From the NCBI GenBank assembly GCA_030280995.1, contig JASXTE010000008.1, positions 8,685,712 through 8,749,711 of the forward strand: 64,000 nt of DNA, in the 5' to 3' direction. Under the pieces are notes generated by a model. It was not told where the DNA came from, did no database searches, and saw only the letters and a program-made list of their open reading frames with translations. Source of the DNA: Hemileia vastatrix. Its lineage: Eukaryota > Basidiomycota > Pucciniomycetes > Pucciniales > Zaghouaniaceae. Shown here one piece after another: positions 44,053-54,730 of the stretch. The translations under genes were made by a program, and so were the position numbers. Each line of letters starts with the position of its first letter. Position 1 is the first letter of the stretch.

Positions 44053-47000
44053 TTAGTGAGCAAATAAGCAACCATTTATTTCAGTAGATATATATTTCAG
44101 AGCCAGATTTTTAGCAAGGACCTGTTCTTGTATCCAGTGATAGTGAATTTCAATTAGTTTTGATTGGGAATGAAAGAGAGGGTTGTTGGCAAGATCCATA
44201 GCCCCTTGATTGTCACCTTGTAAAACGGGAGGATTGGGGAGACAAATTTTGAGATCTTTAAGCAAAGACACAAGCCAAAGAGTTTCTTTGCCAGCATCCA
44301 CCATTCCTTGATATTCTGCTTCAGAAGTAGCAAGTGCAACAGTGGCTTTTTTTTTGGATTGCCACAAAATAGCAGCACTGTTTAGTATGAATAAGTACCC
44401 ACTGGTTGATCTTCTATTAATTGGAAAACCAGCCCAGTCAGAGTCACTGAAGGCTTCTTATTCTGAATTAGTAAAGAAAGTGAGTGCGTGAAGAGAATTT
44501 CGATTACCTCCATAAACTAGAGTTTTATCAATGGTATAAATAAGATAGTGTTGTACTTGCTTAAAAGCAATCCAGTGAGTCATTCCTGTATTTTATAAAT
44601 GTTGAGATAATTGAGAGACAAAAAATGACAGGTTAGGACAAGTGCATTGCACAAGAGAATTGAGAGATCCTATGGCACTCCAATAGTTCACATTGAGTTT
44701 TTTAAATTGATCAATAGACTTGGGGGAATCTGGGACTAATTGTTGGTTTGCAATCATGGGAGTATGTAACGGATTGGAATTAAGCATATCATAGTTGGAA
44801 AGAAGATTTTTGATGTAGAGTTTTCGATTGAGAGAGTATGTTGAGTTTTGCGTATTGTGATGAATGTGCATTCCCAGTAAATGTTTGGTGATTCCACAGT
44901 CATCCATATCAAATTTTTCTTGAATGGAATCTCGAAACCAGGAAGAGTCTGGCCCGAAAATAGCCAGATCATCAACACAAAAAAACATAAGTTGGATTTA
45001 CCTCATGTTTTCTGATGAATAGGCATGGATCTGAGGCACTTGGTACCATGTGAAGAGAATTAAAGAAAACTTTGAGATGCTGGTACCAGCATCGGGGTAA
45101 CTGTTTCAGGCCATACAAACTTTTCTTCAGTTTCAACACAGGATTAATAAAAGAAGATGGAGGGACGACACCAGGGGGTACTTTCATGTAAATGGTTTCT
45201 TCCGGAATTCCATATAGGAATGTACCTTTGACATCCATTTGATGACTAGGCCAATTTTTTGCAGATGCAACAGAAAATAATGTGTGTAGAGTGGTAAGTT
45301 GTCCAGTTGGGGCATATGTTTCATTTTAGTCAATGCCAGGTTGTTGAGAGAAACCTTGAGCACATAATTGAGCTTTGAACTTTTTTATATGACCATTTTC
45401 TTCCTCCTTAACCTTGAATACCCATTTCCAACAAATCGGTCAAATGTTAGAGGGTGATTCAATGATAGACCAAACCAGATTTTTTGTTAAATTTTCAAAT
45501 TCATTGTTGACAGCTTCTTTCCAAAATTCACCATACAATCCATTGATGGCTTGAGCATAGGACTTAGGTGTGGGAATATTTTTGGCTAGTAAGTCATTGG
45601 AAGATTTGAAGGTAGCATTAGCTTGGCATCTCTTCTCAGAGATGATGTTTTTTGGGTCAATATTAGAGGAAATTTTTTGTGACAGGGGAAAGTTGGTGGT
45701 AGTCCATTTTTGTGCAGCAGGAACACAAGTTTTCAAGGCCGGAATTTCTGTTTCAGTAGAATGAGGATTGAGTTCTTTGGATATGACATCAGATGTGTCA
45801 GATGGCTTATAATTTTGGAGGGATCCTCATAGATGGGAGAATCACTATTTGAGTTAGAACTGCATTCTGACACTGGAGGTGAAGGAGCAGAAGGAGAGAC
45901 ATAAATGATAAATTCCGAGCAGTCTTCTATGAGATTGTCAAGACAGGGAGAAAAATTGGGATAAGGAAATTCTGACTTGTTGAACTGTACATGGTGTGAA
46001 GTGATAATTTTTTTACTTTCAAGGTCAAACAGTCTGTAACTTGTCATATTTTTGACATAGCCAAGAAGAATACATTTTTTACTGTTAGGCATGAATTTTC
46101 CTCTCCAAACATGCTTGGTGATTAGTGGCCAAGCAGCACAGCCAAAGTTTCGGAGATCATCAACTCTGCGTTTGAGGTTAAAGAGTTTTTTATATTGAGT
46201 AATCATATTGTTGCTAGTAGTGGGAGATCTGTTTTAGAGAAAAACGGAAGTGTTGACTGCTTCCGCCCAGAATTCCAGAGGTAAGTTAGCAGTGTAGAGG
46301 AGAGCTTTAGCCTTCTCAGTGGTGGTACGGTTGCCTCTCTCAGCTATAGTATTCTGTTCCAGATGATGAGGAGAGGTGGTTATCATACGGATTCCTTCCT
46401 CAGCAAGAAAGGAGTTAAAATGATTATTAATGTATTCACAATTTTATAATTAAGATGCTTTTCAATGAATTTTTTAAATTTTCTAAATACAGGCAGGGTT
46501 TTGTCTTTATTTGTTAAGGTAAAAATGAATCTGTAATTGGAATATGCATCTTTGATATGGAAGTAATATCAGGCACTGCTTAGAGAAGGAGGAGATATTT
46601 TTCCGCTCAAATCACTATGCAGGAATTTGAGTGGTCATGAAGCAGAAGGTAGGGTACCACTGAAGGGAATCTTATGAAGTTTTGCTTTAACGCAAGATTC
46701 ACAAAAAGGATGAGTGTTAACAGCGGGAAATTTAATTATTTCCAGCTTCTTGAGTGCATTTAAATATTCAAGGCTAGGATGACCAAGTCGTAAATGCCAG
46801 ACAGAAACAGGTAAGAATTTGGCTGTTAATGCAGAAACAATTTTGTAAGGGGAGGGCTTACAAGGAAGAAGATTGAACTCCAAAAGGTTGTTTGAAATAG
46901 GCCCAGAAATGATGACTTTTTTGTGGTTTTTGACTTTATATTGGGTTTCAGAGCACTTCAAAGTTGGACCCTTCTTAAGAATATCGATCAGAGAGATGAG

Positions 47001-47931
47001 GTTTTGTTTAAAGGAGGGAACGTAAAGGCATTCTTTGAGTTTAATGTTAATGCCATTTACAGTTCCTTGACACTTGACAGATCTCCTATCTCCTACAATG
47101 ACTGAAGAGTTTTCAGGGGTGAATTCAAGAAAATAAGATTTGTCACAGAAAATATGTTGGTTAGCTCCACTATCTAGGATGGAGTTAAAGTGCGGAACGG
47201 AGTTGAGAGCAAATGTAGAGAGACACATTGTTGAGGTTGATAGGTCAATGATGTCCAGTTGAGACGCATAATTGGCTTTGGCCTGATTTCTGGAAGATTC
47301 TTGTTCTTTGCAAAGATGCGGATGAAGTTGAAAGCATTGGGCTTCACTATGCTTTGTTTTTGGATTGCGTTTACTACCAGTACAGATTTCGGTGGGACCT
47401 TTTTGAGAGGCAAGGGAAGAGGGAGTGGAGGTATCCGGAGCAGCCAATGAGTTACACTCAAAATCCATTAAAGCAGATAGCAAGGCTTGAGTTGTTAATG
47501 GGGCCGCAGTGACATTAGAGTTGGAGAATAGGGTTTGTTGCATGATTTAAAATTGAGAGGGAAGACGGTGAAGTATCATAATGCAAAGTGCTTCTTTGCT
47601 TACACCAGCTTGAATGAGGAGGATTTCATTTTCAAGCATTTTGATTTCTTCCAGAATTGCTCCAAAGTCTCCATTGAAAGAGAAAGTGTACAGTCTGTAC
47701 AGAACAGAAACTTTGTTGGAAGCGCTTCAGGAATGGTAGTGATCAAAAAGAGCTTTCCAGACAAGAGCAGGATTGTTGTTGTTGGAGGTACCAATGAAAA
47801 TATTAGTGTGGTAAGAGTCCATTTTCAAAAAAAAAATTCCCATACTTTTTTGACACTGTAATTTGGTGTCTTCTGAGAGAGGAGATGAGGAAGATGCAGT
47901 GGTAACATTTGCAGGGAATTTAGACTGAGAG
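44053..47931 (-). pseudogene. Gag-Pol of Copia element C1 (decayed)
   Basis: Domain order is that of Ty1/Copia. Gag (47,550-47,931) has in-frame stops TGA at 47,727 and TAA near 47,547. Then protease ILDSGANQHIF and the pre-integrase domain VWHLRLGHPS...CESCVKAK (46,635-47,543), a shattered integrase (46,206-46,635), the integrase end with GYVKNMTSYRLFD (45,733-46,206), reverse transcriptase pieces with MDVKGTFLYGIPEE, KKSLYGLKQLPRCWY and FCVDDLAIFG (44,593-45,736), and RNase H ATSEAEYQGMVDAGKE...GDNQGAMDLANNP (44,053-44,367). The Gag motif C-x(4)-R...CFQLHP replaces a CCHC knuckle. Many frame changes; no functional product. Confidence 0.87.
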
Positions 47932-47936
47932 GTAGA

Positions 47937-48331
47937 TGTTAATATAGACACATTTTTGATATAATTATATATATATATATATATACATAATTTCCTACGT
48001 AGATCTAGTCATTAAGATGTTAATTTTTACTTTACATTACTTATAGATCAGCAGGTGCCTTCACGCGCCATATTCCTTTTGTCTCTATAACCTAATTATT
48101 AACCTAACATCATGATAGATTGAGCATTATGTATGGATGCGAAATCATCCCTGATTCCGCATCCATCTTTTCCCTCTTATTTATTTTATCTATTATTTTA
48201 TTTGCCTCATTCATACTCATTACTTGTCTCCTTCCTCAAGTCCCCTCTTGTCCACTTTAGTCCCGAGTCCATTCTGTCCCTAGTCCTACGTGTCCATTTA
48301 TCTTTTACTTACCTGCTATCTTTGTCTATCA
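47937..48331 (+). repeat. 5' LTR of C2
   Basis: 395 bp, TGTTAATATAG...GTCTATCA, TG/CA ends. Contains an (AT)n run near 47,966-47,989 and a hairpin at 48,133-48,166 (GGATGCG...CGCATCC with AATCA/TGATT). Nearly identical to 52,686-53,080. Confidence 0.95.
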
Positions 48332-48332
48332 G

Positions 48333-48347
48333 GGTTATGGGCCCAGC
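48333..48347 (+). promoter_or_regulatory. C2 primer-binding site for half tRNA-iMet
   Basis: GGTTATGGGCCCAGC, one base after the LTR, is complementary to the anticodon arm of eukaryotic initiator tRNA-Met (GCTGGGCCCATAACC). Drosophila copia uses a cleaved 5' half of this tRNA as primer; the same is inferred here. C1 has the same site at 53,805-53,819. Confidence 0.8.
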
Positions 48348-48440
48348 GCTCCAGTGATTTAAATCAAACTGGCCACCCCTGAATCAACAAACACTTTCGC
48401 GTCGTCACCAAGTTCTGCCTCTTCATCCACTTACACCGAA

Positions 48441-50021
48441 ATGCCTGAAGCATCTAATCTGACCCCTCCCGATTTTACCTATCTTCAAGATTCTTTGAAC
48501 TACTCCGAAATTAAGGGCATTGAAAAATTAAATGACAAAAATTATAGCACATGGCAAACCGACCTGAAATATGCACTTACTGTTTGCAATCTCGATCAGT
48601 TCCTGGATGAAGATAATCCTACTCCTTCTGACCCGGATCTTCTCTCTCTTTTCAAAATCAAACAGAGGCAAACTAATACAATCATTAAAATGTATATGGA
48701 CAGCGCAAATCAACATAAGTTTATATTGGACGACAATGCAGTTGAACCTGCTCAATTATGGACTCAAATCAAAAATCATTACGCCTCAAAATCTAGCCAG
48801 AATTGCTCTTATGTTATCAGTAAGCTGTTTAAGATTAAGTTTACGGAAAGTAATCTTCTTGAGGCTATGGACGAATTTCGAGGAACCATCAAACTACTGT
48901 GTGACGTGGCACCCGATCTGTTCAAAGAAAACATTCTTTCCTACATAATGGGCAACTACGTACTCAACCTTCTTCCCGAGTCTTACCAAACCGCGGCTAC
49001 TATCATTTTAAGCAAATATGATATCACCAATCAAAGACCCACTATTGAAACCATCTTTGCAGATGTTGAAACAGAAGTGACTCGCCGAAAGGTTCTCAGT
49101 ACCTCTAACTCCACATCTGGTACTGTTTTGGCTGTGGACACCAAAACTAGAATCTATTGCTCAAAAGGCAAACATAACCCATTGGCTCCTCATCCCGAAT
49201 CCTCTTGTTTTCAATTACATCCGGAGAAACGTGAGGAATTTCTCAAACGTAAAAAGGAATGGGAAACTAAAACCAACGAAGCTCAACATAAAGTTCTATC
49301 TGTTTTTGCTGATCTTCCCCTCAATCACACCATTCTGGACAGTGGTGCTTCCTACTCTATATTCAATAACAGGGACTTATTTACGCACTACGAGGACTCT
49401 AAAATCTCATTAACACTGGCAAATGGGGATGAAATTCTTGCCCTTGGACAAGGCAGAGTTTCATTTACCTCATCATCCGGCCAGGAATTTTCTATAAATT
49501 GTGCTCTATATGTACCGTCAATTAAAGTCACACTAATCGCTATAGTTGATCTTTTCAAAAATGGACTCTATCTTGAAAACGATAATGGAACTTTCAAAAT
49601 CAAAGAGAAAGGGACAACTCTCATCGAATGTTCCACTAAGGGGAGAATCATTAGCTTTCCGTTAAGAAGCTACTCAATCTTTAATATCAATTTATCTGCA
49701 TCTAAATGTGAAAACCTTAGTCTTCTTCACCATAAATTTGGACATCCCAGCAATCAAACCATGGAAATAATTTTCCCAGGTTTGAATCTTTCCCAATTCA
49801 GTTGTAAAACGTGTGCTCTTGCTAAATCACATATCTTACCATTTTCCGGTTCTTTTCCATCACCTAAATCCCCTCTCGATGTCCTACATATGGACTTGTG
49901 TGGACCAATTACTCCTGAATCTAAAGGTAGAAAATCCTATTTCTATCAAATTGCTGACGGATACTCTCGATTTCGACATGTTTTCTTCTTGAATCTCAAA
50001 TCAGAAACCTTTGAGAAGTAA
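48441..50021 (+). pseudogene. Gag, protease and start of integrase of C2 (premature stop)
   Basis: 526 codons starting MPEASNLTPPDF, about 95 bases after the primer site. Gag part with KLNDKNYSTWQTDLKYAL (about 30-50), a motif C-x(4)-H-x(5)-H-x(4)-CFQLHPE (about 237-260) where Copia Gags have a knuckle, protease ILDSGASYSIF near 297, the pre-integrase zinc domain HHKFGHPSN...CKTCALAK (about 430-465) and the first integrase Asp in HMDLCGP. A TAA at 50,019-50,021 ends it in the integrase; the frame stays open beyond. Confidence 0.92.
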
Positions 50022-51592
50022 AAAGAATATGAAAATCTAGTAGAAAATCAACTCGGTAAAAAAGTCAAATCTATTGTATCCAATAATGGAGGAGAGTTCA
50101 CCAGTAACAGCTTTAAAAATCATCTCAAAAGCAAAGGGATTAATCATTTATTAACTGCACCGTACACTCCTCAACAGAACCCTATTGCTGAGAGGGGGAA
50201 TAGAACTTTAGTCGAAAAAGCAAGATGCCTACTTATTGAATCGGGTCTTGATTCTTATTGGTGGGCCGAAGCCATTAACACAGCCACCTTTCTCCTCAAT
50301 ATACTTCCTACTTCGGCACTTACAGGACACAAGACCCCTTGGGAGCTATGGTACGGAGAATCTAACAACATACCAAGAAAACTTCATCCCTTCGGCTCCG
50401 ATGTAGTTTACTATCAACAGAAACAGTACAGAAATGGCAAATTTGATGGAAGTGGGTCCGAGGGAATATTCCTTGGTTATTGTGAGGGTCATATTAATTA
50501 TCGAATTTATTCCCCAAGTACTGATTCTATCACAATCACCCATAATGTTAAATTTTTAAATACCTTTGAACTAGCACCTAAAATATCAAAAGGAAGTCCC
50601 ATTGACACGTTAATATTTCCAGAGCTGGATTTCACCAACATCCATTCAAGTGAACCTCTCTCTAAATCAGTAAATTACGAAACTGAACAAGTCGACATTC
50701 CTACCTTCACAGAAATTGTTGATGCAGATACTTCCGAAAATGTTTCTCCCTTACCTTCTGCTCCCAAAAACTATGCTTACATAGACAAAAATGCCAAACC
50801 AACTAAGGAAATTTCTTCCGATATTAATCCTGCCAATATTCTTCAAACAAACCGACGAGGGAATCCCCTATGCCTTACTATAACGCCTTACGATACTCCG
50901 AAAAATTACTATGAAGCCATTAATTCACCTGAAAGTGATGAATGGCTCAAAGCTATTCAATCTGAACTCACGAGTATAGCCAAACATCAAGTCTGGGAAG
51001 AAGTTTCACCACCTAGTCACAATCATCTCTTAGGGACTACCTGGAAATTCAAAAAGAAGACTGATGCCGAAGGTAACATAATTAAATACAAAGCCAGACT
51101 ATGCGTGCAAGGCTTTTCTCAAATAGAAGGTATCGAATATAACGAAACATTTGCACCCACAGGGAGATTACCTACATTACGATTCTTACTTGGTGTTGCG
51201 GCGTTCAAAAATTGGGAACTACATCAAATGGATGTTAAGTCAGCTTTTCTACATGGGGAACCAGAAGAAGATATCTATCTCCGATTTCCCAGCGGCTATT
51301 CACCCTCAAATAATAACAATTGCTTGTTTCTCAAGAAGTCTCTGTATGGCCTTAAACAGAGCCCTAGATGCTGGTATCGCAAACTATCGTCCTTCTTTAA
51401 CGACATCAACTTCAAAGCTAGTAAAGCCGATCCCTGTCTTTTCTACAATAATGACCCCTCTAATCCTTGTTATGTCTATATCCACGTTGATTACCTAATC
51501 ATAGGCAGACCATCCATTAAAGATTTCAAAAACAAAATATCTCAAGTATTTGACATGGATGACCAAGGCGAACTCAAATGGGTATTAGGTAT
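50022..51592 (+). pseudogene. Integrase and reverse transcriptase of C2 (continuation in frame, cut by a MITE)
   Basis: The same frame as the upstream piece is open with no further stop until the MITE at 51,593 (reading into it ends at 51,623). Seen: integrase SNNGGEFTS, where the usual SDNGGEF catalytic Asp is Asn, then PIAERGNRTLVEKAR with the Glu and WELWYGES. Reverse transcriptase: WKFKKKTDAEG, FAPTGRLPTLR, MDVKSAFLHGEPEEDIYL, KKSLYGLKQSPRCWY and HVDYLIIG where YVDD is expected. So two catalytic positions are altered besides the stop. Confidence 0.9.
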
Positions 51593-51830
51593 CACCGCGC
51601 AATACGGGGGGCAGACTTGTTAGCAAGTCCGCAACCTTGGACTCAAATTCACCACAGATTGAACACACATTGAGCTATTGACAAAGGAACCATACAATCA
51701 GGGATGAACACCACTCAGCATAACAGTTTTTGTGGGTCTTCAAGTAGAGTTCAGTATGAGTTCAGTATGAGTTCAGTCTGAGTTCAGGTTGGGGACTTGC
51801 TAGCAAGTCCACCCCCTATATTGCGTAGTG
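51593..51830. mobile_element. CACTA-type MITE inside the C2 reverse transcriptase
   Basis: 238 bp flanked by TAT (51,590-51,592 and 51,831-51,833). Ends CACCGCGCAATACGGGGG and, inverted, CACTACGCAATATAGGGGG; each is followed by a palindrome around GACTTGCTAGCAAGTC (perfect at 51,793-51,810). The middle has GAGTTCAGTATGA repeats and no coding capacity. A 3-bp duplication with CACTA/CACCG ends is the signature of CMC/EnSpm elements. Removing it with one TAT joins the flanking frame. Confidence 0.88.
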
Positions 51831-51831
51831 T

Positions 51832-52674
51832 ATGAAGGTTGACAGGGATAGAAACGCTAAAACCATCTCCTTATCGCAGACCCTATACATCAATAAACTC
51901 CTCAATGAATTCAACCACCTGAACTGTCGACCTACTTACACTCCCTTAGTTCCGAATTCACACCTAACAAAAGGCTCAACCAAGCAACTTACTCACTTAG
52001 TAAATTACCGAAGAGCTATAGGTTTACTCAATTATCTTGTACTTTGTACTCGCCCTGACCTATCCTTTGCTGCAAGTACATTGGCTCAATATCTAAACGA
52101 TCCATCAGATGAACAAATTAATGCTTTCTTCCACGTCTTAAGATATCTTCAACTTACAAAAGACTATTGTTTAAAATTAGGTTCAGTAGACATGGGCGAA
52201 ATTGGTCATCTTACTGGTTATGCTGACGCTGATTACAACAAAGCTGAAGATTCTAAATCTATCTCCGGTACCTTAGTATTCCACCTTGGTCTGATTAGTT
52301 GGAGATCTTCCAAACAGCAATCAGTAGCTCTATCTACATCCGAATCTGAATATTATGCAATGACTGAATGTGGTCAGGACCTCATATGGACAAGTGAATT
52401 ATTTCACGACTTCAATATTCAACTCACTAGTTCTTGCCTTATAGGCGACAATCAAGGAGGGATAAATTTAGCCCTCAACCCACTCTATCAACACCGAACG
52501 CGCCACATTAACACCAAAGTCTTCTGGTTACGTGAGCAAGTAAATAACAATGAATTCAAAATTAAATACATTCCCACTGGTCAAATGGTGGCGGACATAC
52601 TTACTAAATCATTGCCCAAACCAAAACATCATCAATTTTTAAAAAGTCTGAATTTAAAACCATTGCTGTCTTGA
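51832..52674 (+). pseudogene. Reverse transcriptase end and RNase H of C2
   Basis: 280 codons in the frame after the MITE; the Met lies in the restored junction and is not a start. Seen: DRDRNAKTISLSQTLYINKL, the connection region (YRRAIGLLNYLVLCTRPDLS) and Ty1-type RNase H with GYADADYNKAEDSKSISG, LSTSESEYYAMTECG, GDNQGGINLALNP and HINTKVFWLREQV. RNase H residues look intact. It ends at 52,674, 11 bases before the 3' LTR, with the polypurine tract between. Confidence 0.92.
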
Positions 52675-52685
52675 GCACGGGGGAG

Positions 52686-53080
52686 TGTTAATATAGACAC
52701 ATTTTTGATATAATTATATATATATATATATATATATAATTTCCTACGTAGATCTAGTCATTAAGATGTTAATTTTTACTTTACATTACTTATAGATCAG
52801 CAGGTGCCTTCACGCGCCATATTCCTTTTGTCTCTATAACCTAATTATTAACCTAACATCATGATAGATTGAGCATTATGTATGGATGCGAAATCATCCC
52901 TGATTCCGCATCCATCTTTTCCCTCTTATTTATTTTATCTATTATTTTATTTGCCTCATTCATACTCATTACTTGTCTCCTTCCTCAAGTCCCCTCTTGT
53001 CCACTTTAGTCCCGAGTCCATTCTGTCCCTAGTCCTACGTGTCCATTTATCTTTTACTTACCTGCTATCTTTGTCTATCA
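52686..53080 (+). repeat. 3' LTR of C2
   Basis: 395 bp, TGTTAATATAG...GTCTATCA. By eye it differs from the 5' LTR at one position in the (AT)n run. It is followed without its target duplication by tandem LTR pieces. Confidence 0.95.
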
Positions 53081-53592
53081 GGTAACATTGTACGTATGCT
53101 CTGCTACAGCAATGAATCCATCTTTTCCCTCTTATTTATTTTATCTATTATTTTATTTGCCTCATTCATACTCATTACTTGTCTCCTTCCTCAAGTCCCC
53201 TCTTGTCCACTTTAGTCCCGAGTCCATTCTGTCCCTAGTCCTACGTGTCCATTTATCTTTTACTTACCTGCTATCTTTGTCTATCAGGTAACATTGTACG
53301 TATGCTCTGCTACAGCAATGAATCCATCTTTTCCCTCTTATTTATTTTATCTATTATTTTATTTGCCTCATTCATACTCATTACTTGTCTCCTTCCTCAA
53401 GTCCCCTCTTGTCCACTTTAGTCCCGAGTCCATTCTGTCCCTAGTCCTACGTGTCCATTTATCTTTTACTTACCTGCTATCTTTGTCTATCAGGTAACAT
53501 TTCCCCTCTTGTCCACTTTAGTCCCGAGTCCATTCTGTCCCTAGTCCTACGTGTCCATTTATCTTTTACTTACCTGCTATCTTTGTCTATCA
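53081..53592 (+). repeat. Tandem array of C2 LTR 3' parts (206 bp x 2 plus 100 bp)
   Basis: Units 53,081-53,286 and 53,287-53,492 are identical by eye: a 36-37 base segment GGTAACATTGTACGTATGCT and onward, not present in the LTR, then the last ~170 bases of the LTR from CCATCTTTTCCC to GTCTATCA. A third unit (53,493-53,592) keeps GGTAACAT and jumps to CCCCTCTTGTCC. The GTAGA duplication follows only after the third unit. Confidence 0.93.
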
Positions 53593-53597
53593 GTAGA

Positions 53598-53790
53598 GGA
53601 CTGAGTGGGTCGGATTGCTATTAGATGGTATAAGCCATTCTGAAGTAGATAACCTTTCATTTTCATAGACCATGAAGGATAGTTTCTTTTTGTTCAACAC
53701 TGGTACATCTGATCCAGTGGAGACAGTAAGAGTATCACTTGACATGGTAGCAGATGAAATGTGGATTATGGAGTGCGTTAGATTCTTCAC
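53598..53790 (-). pseudogene. N-terminal Gag fragment of C1
   Basis: Minus-strand start of the C1 Gag, MKNLTHSIIH or more likely the inner MSSDTLTVSTG, with KKLSFMVYENERLSTSEWLI in the place of the usual Copia Gag motif. It lies 15-70 bases after the C1 primer site and is cut by C2 at 53,597; the frame resumes at 47,931 with a Ser-rich stretch. Confidence 0.75.
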
Positions 53791-53804
53791 TTAATTAATT
53801 AACT

Positions 53805-53819
53805 CCTGGGCCCATAACC
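53805..53819 (-). promoter_or_regulatory. C1 primer-binding site for half tRNA-iMet
   Basis: Minus-strand GGTTATGGGCCCAGG directly inside the C1 5' LTR, the same site as in C2 with one change at the end. Complementary to the anticodon arm of initiator tRNA-Met. Confidence 0.78.
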
Positions 53820-54305
53820 TATAATCGAGGTAGGAGATCTACAGCTTTTAAGGAAGACAAGAAGTTCTTATTAGAACACTTCGCATGTCTCACAGTGATA
53901 AACCCAAACACCTAGGGCACATACAATATTAGAAGAGTGGATAAGAACAATAGTATGATGAGAAATACCTGTAGCATGGAGTGAGCGAGTGGGGCAAGTG
54001 GCACAGAGCGAAAGTAGAGCAAAAGTGAGGAAAATAGCAAAAAGGATAAGAGAAGGATAAAACGTAGATGAGTGAGGAAACAGGAGCATATCGACTACAA
54101 TATATATATCCTCTATCATCAAGCTAAGTTTTATCTAACAATGGAATATTCAAGTTTTGCTATTAAAGGGAAATACTTTGCTCAGGCAGGGATTCCACAA
54201 CTGAGGCTGAGGTACAAAGAGTAGAGCGTAAACTGAGGAATGCAAGGTAGTCTGAGGTAGATAGACAATGGTACAAGTTCAATGAAAGAAATGACATTTC
54301 TAATA
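53820..54305 (-). repeat. 5' LTR of C1
   Basis: 486 bp, minus-strand TATTAGAAATGTCATTTC...CTCGATTATA. Ends are not TG/CA; TG-to-TA decay is possible, but all three copies share it. Its outer end lies 32 bases from the stop of the secreted-protein candidate. Confidence 0.87.
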
Positions 54306-54337
54306 ATTGGTGTAGAAAACAATAAAATCGCTTACCT

Positions 54338-54730
54338 TTAATGTTGGGTCATGTGACCCACGCGCACTAGAATGTGTGGATAGAGTCCCCCATCGGTGAT
54401 ATATTCAAAGATAGCCTCCTCAGGTCTTTCAACTCGTGCTTCTCCTAGAAAATGACGATCGGGCAAATCATTATAAAATCGAATGATCTTCGGCCCCATT
54501 TGATCTGTCTCGAGAAAGGCGTTTACAATGAGGTTCACTTTGCCACGCTGCCAACTTGTTTTGTAATAAAGCTTCACGCCATTCAAAGAGTGCCAGCTAA
54601 GGTCAGGGAGCTTCAAGTAGTCACTAAAATGAATTACTTCTTTAATAGGGTCACATAAAGCTAACAACAGCCATGAACAAAATAATATAAAATTTCCCAA
54701 AGTATGATATCCTGCTTTAAAAGCCTTCAT
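54338..54730 (-). CDS. Small predicted secreted protein (candidate effector), host-like gene
   Basis: 130 codons on the minus strand starting MKAFKAGYHTLGNFILFCSW. The first 26 residues form a typical signal peptide (Lys-rich n-region, core ending LLLALC, probable cut before DPIKE). The frame continues upstream to a Met at 54,886, but the inner Met gives the signal peptide and is preferred. The mature part (about 104 residues) has no Cys, is Tyr/Leu-rich with a charged middle (ETDQMGPKIIRFYNDL, EARVERPEEAIFEY) and ends GHMTQH. I recognise no domain. A good donor site (AG|GTAAG at 54,335) follows the stop by two bases, hinting at a 3' UTR intron or an exon structure cut by the C1 insertion. 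Rust genomes have many such lineage-specific secreted proteins; the effector role is inference. Confidence 0.5.
   Translation of the reverse strand: MKAFKAGYHTLGNFILFCSWLLLALCDPIKEVIHFSDYLKLPDLSWHSLNGVKLYYKTSWQRGKVNLIVNAFLETDQMGPKIIRFYNDLPDRHFLGEARVERPEEAIFEYITDGGLYPHILVRVGHMTQH

Larger units (their letters stand above)
47937..53592 (+). mobile_element. Young Ty1/Copia element C2 with an extended 3' LTR end
   Basis: 5' LTR 47,937-48,331, primer site 48,333-48,347, Gag-Pol 48,441-52,674, polypurine tract (CACGGGGGAG) and 3' LTR 52,686-53,080 followed by tandem LTR pieces to 53,592. GTAGA target duplication at 47,932-47,936 and 53,593-53,597 encloses the tandem array as well. The two 395-bp LTRs differ at about one site, so insertion is recent. 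It interrupts C1's gag. Confidence 0.95.
43548..54305 (-). mobile_element. Ty1/Copia element C1, minus strand, split by C2
   Basis: Right (5') LTR 53,820-54,305, primer site 53,805-53,819, Gag start 53,598-53,790, then C2 inserted, then the rest of Gag-Pol 43,979-47,931 and left (3') LTR 43,548-43,969. Flanks ATTTG and ATTGG are a probable 5-bp duplication with one change. Gag resumes across C2 once one GTAGA copy is discounted. Decayed by stops and shifts. Confidence 0.87.

Noticed and set aside
53088..53497. Two identical 67-codon frames, and similar ones at 48,133 and 52,882
   Set aside because: Identical because the DNA is a tandem copy of the LTR; not genes.
53081..53592. CRISPR-like direct repeats
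   Set aside because: The units are LTR pieces in a eukaryotic genome, with no short repeat-spacer structure.
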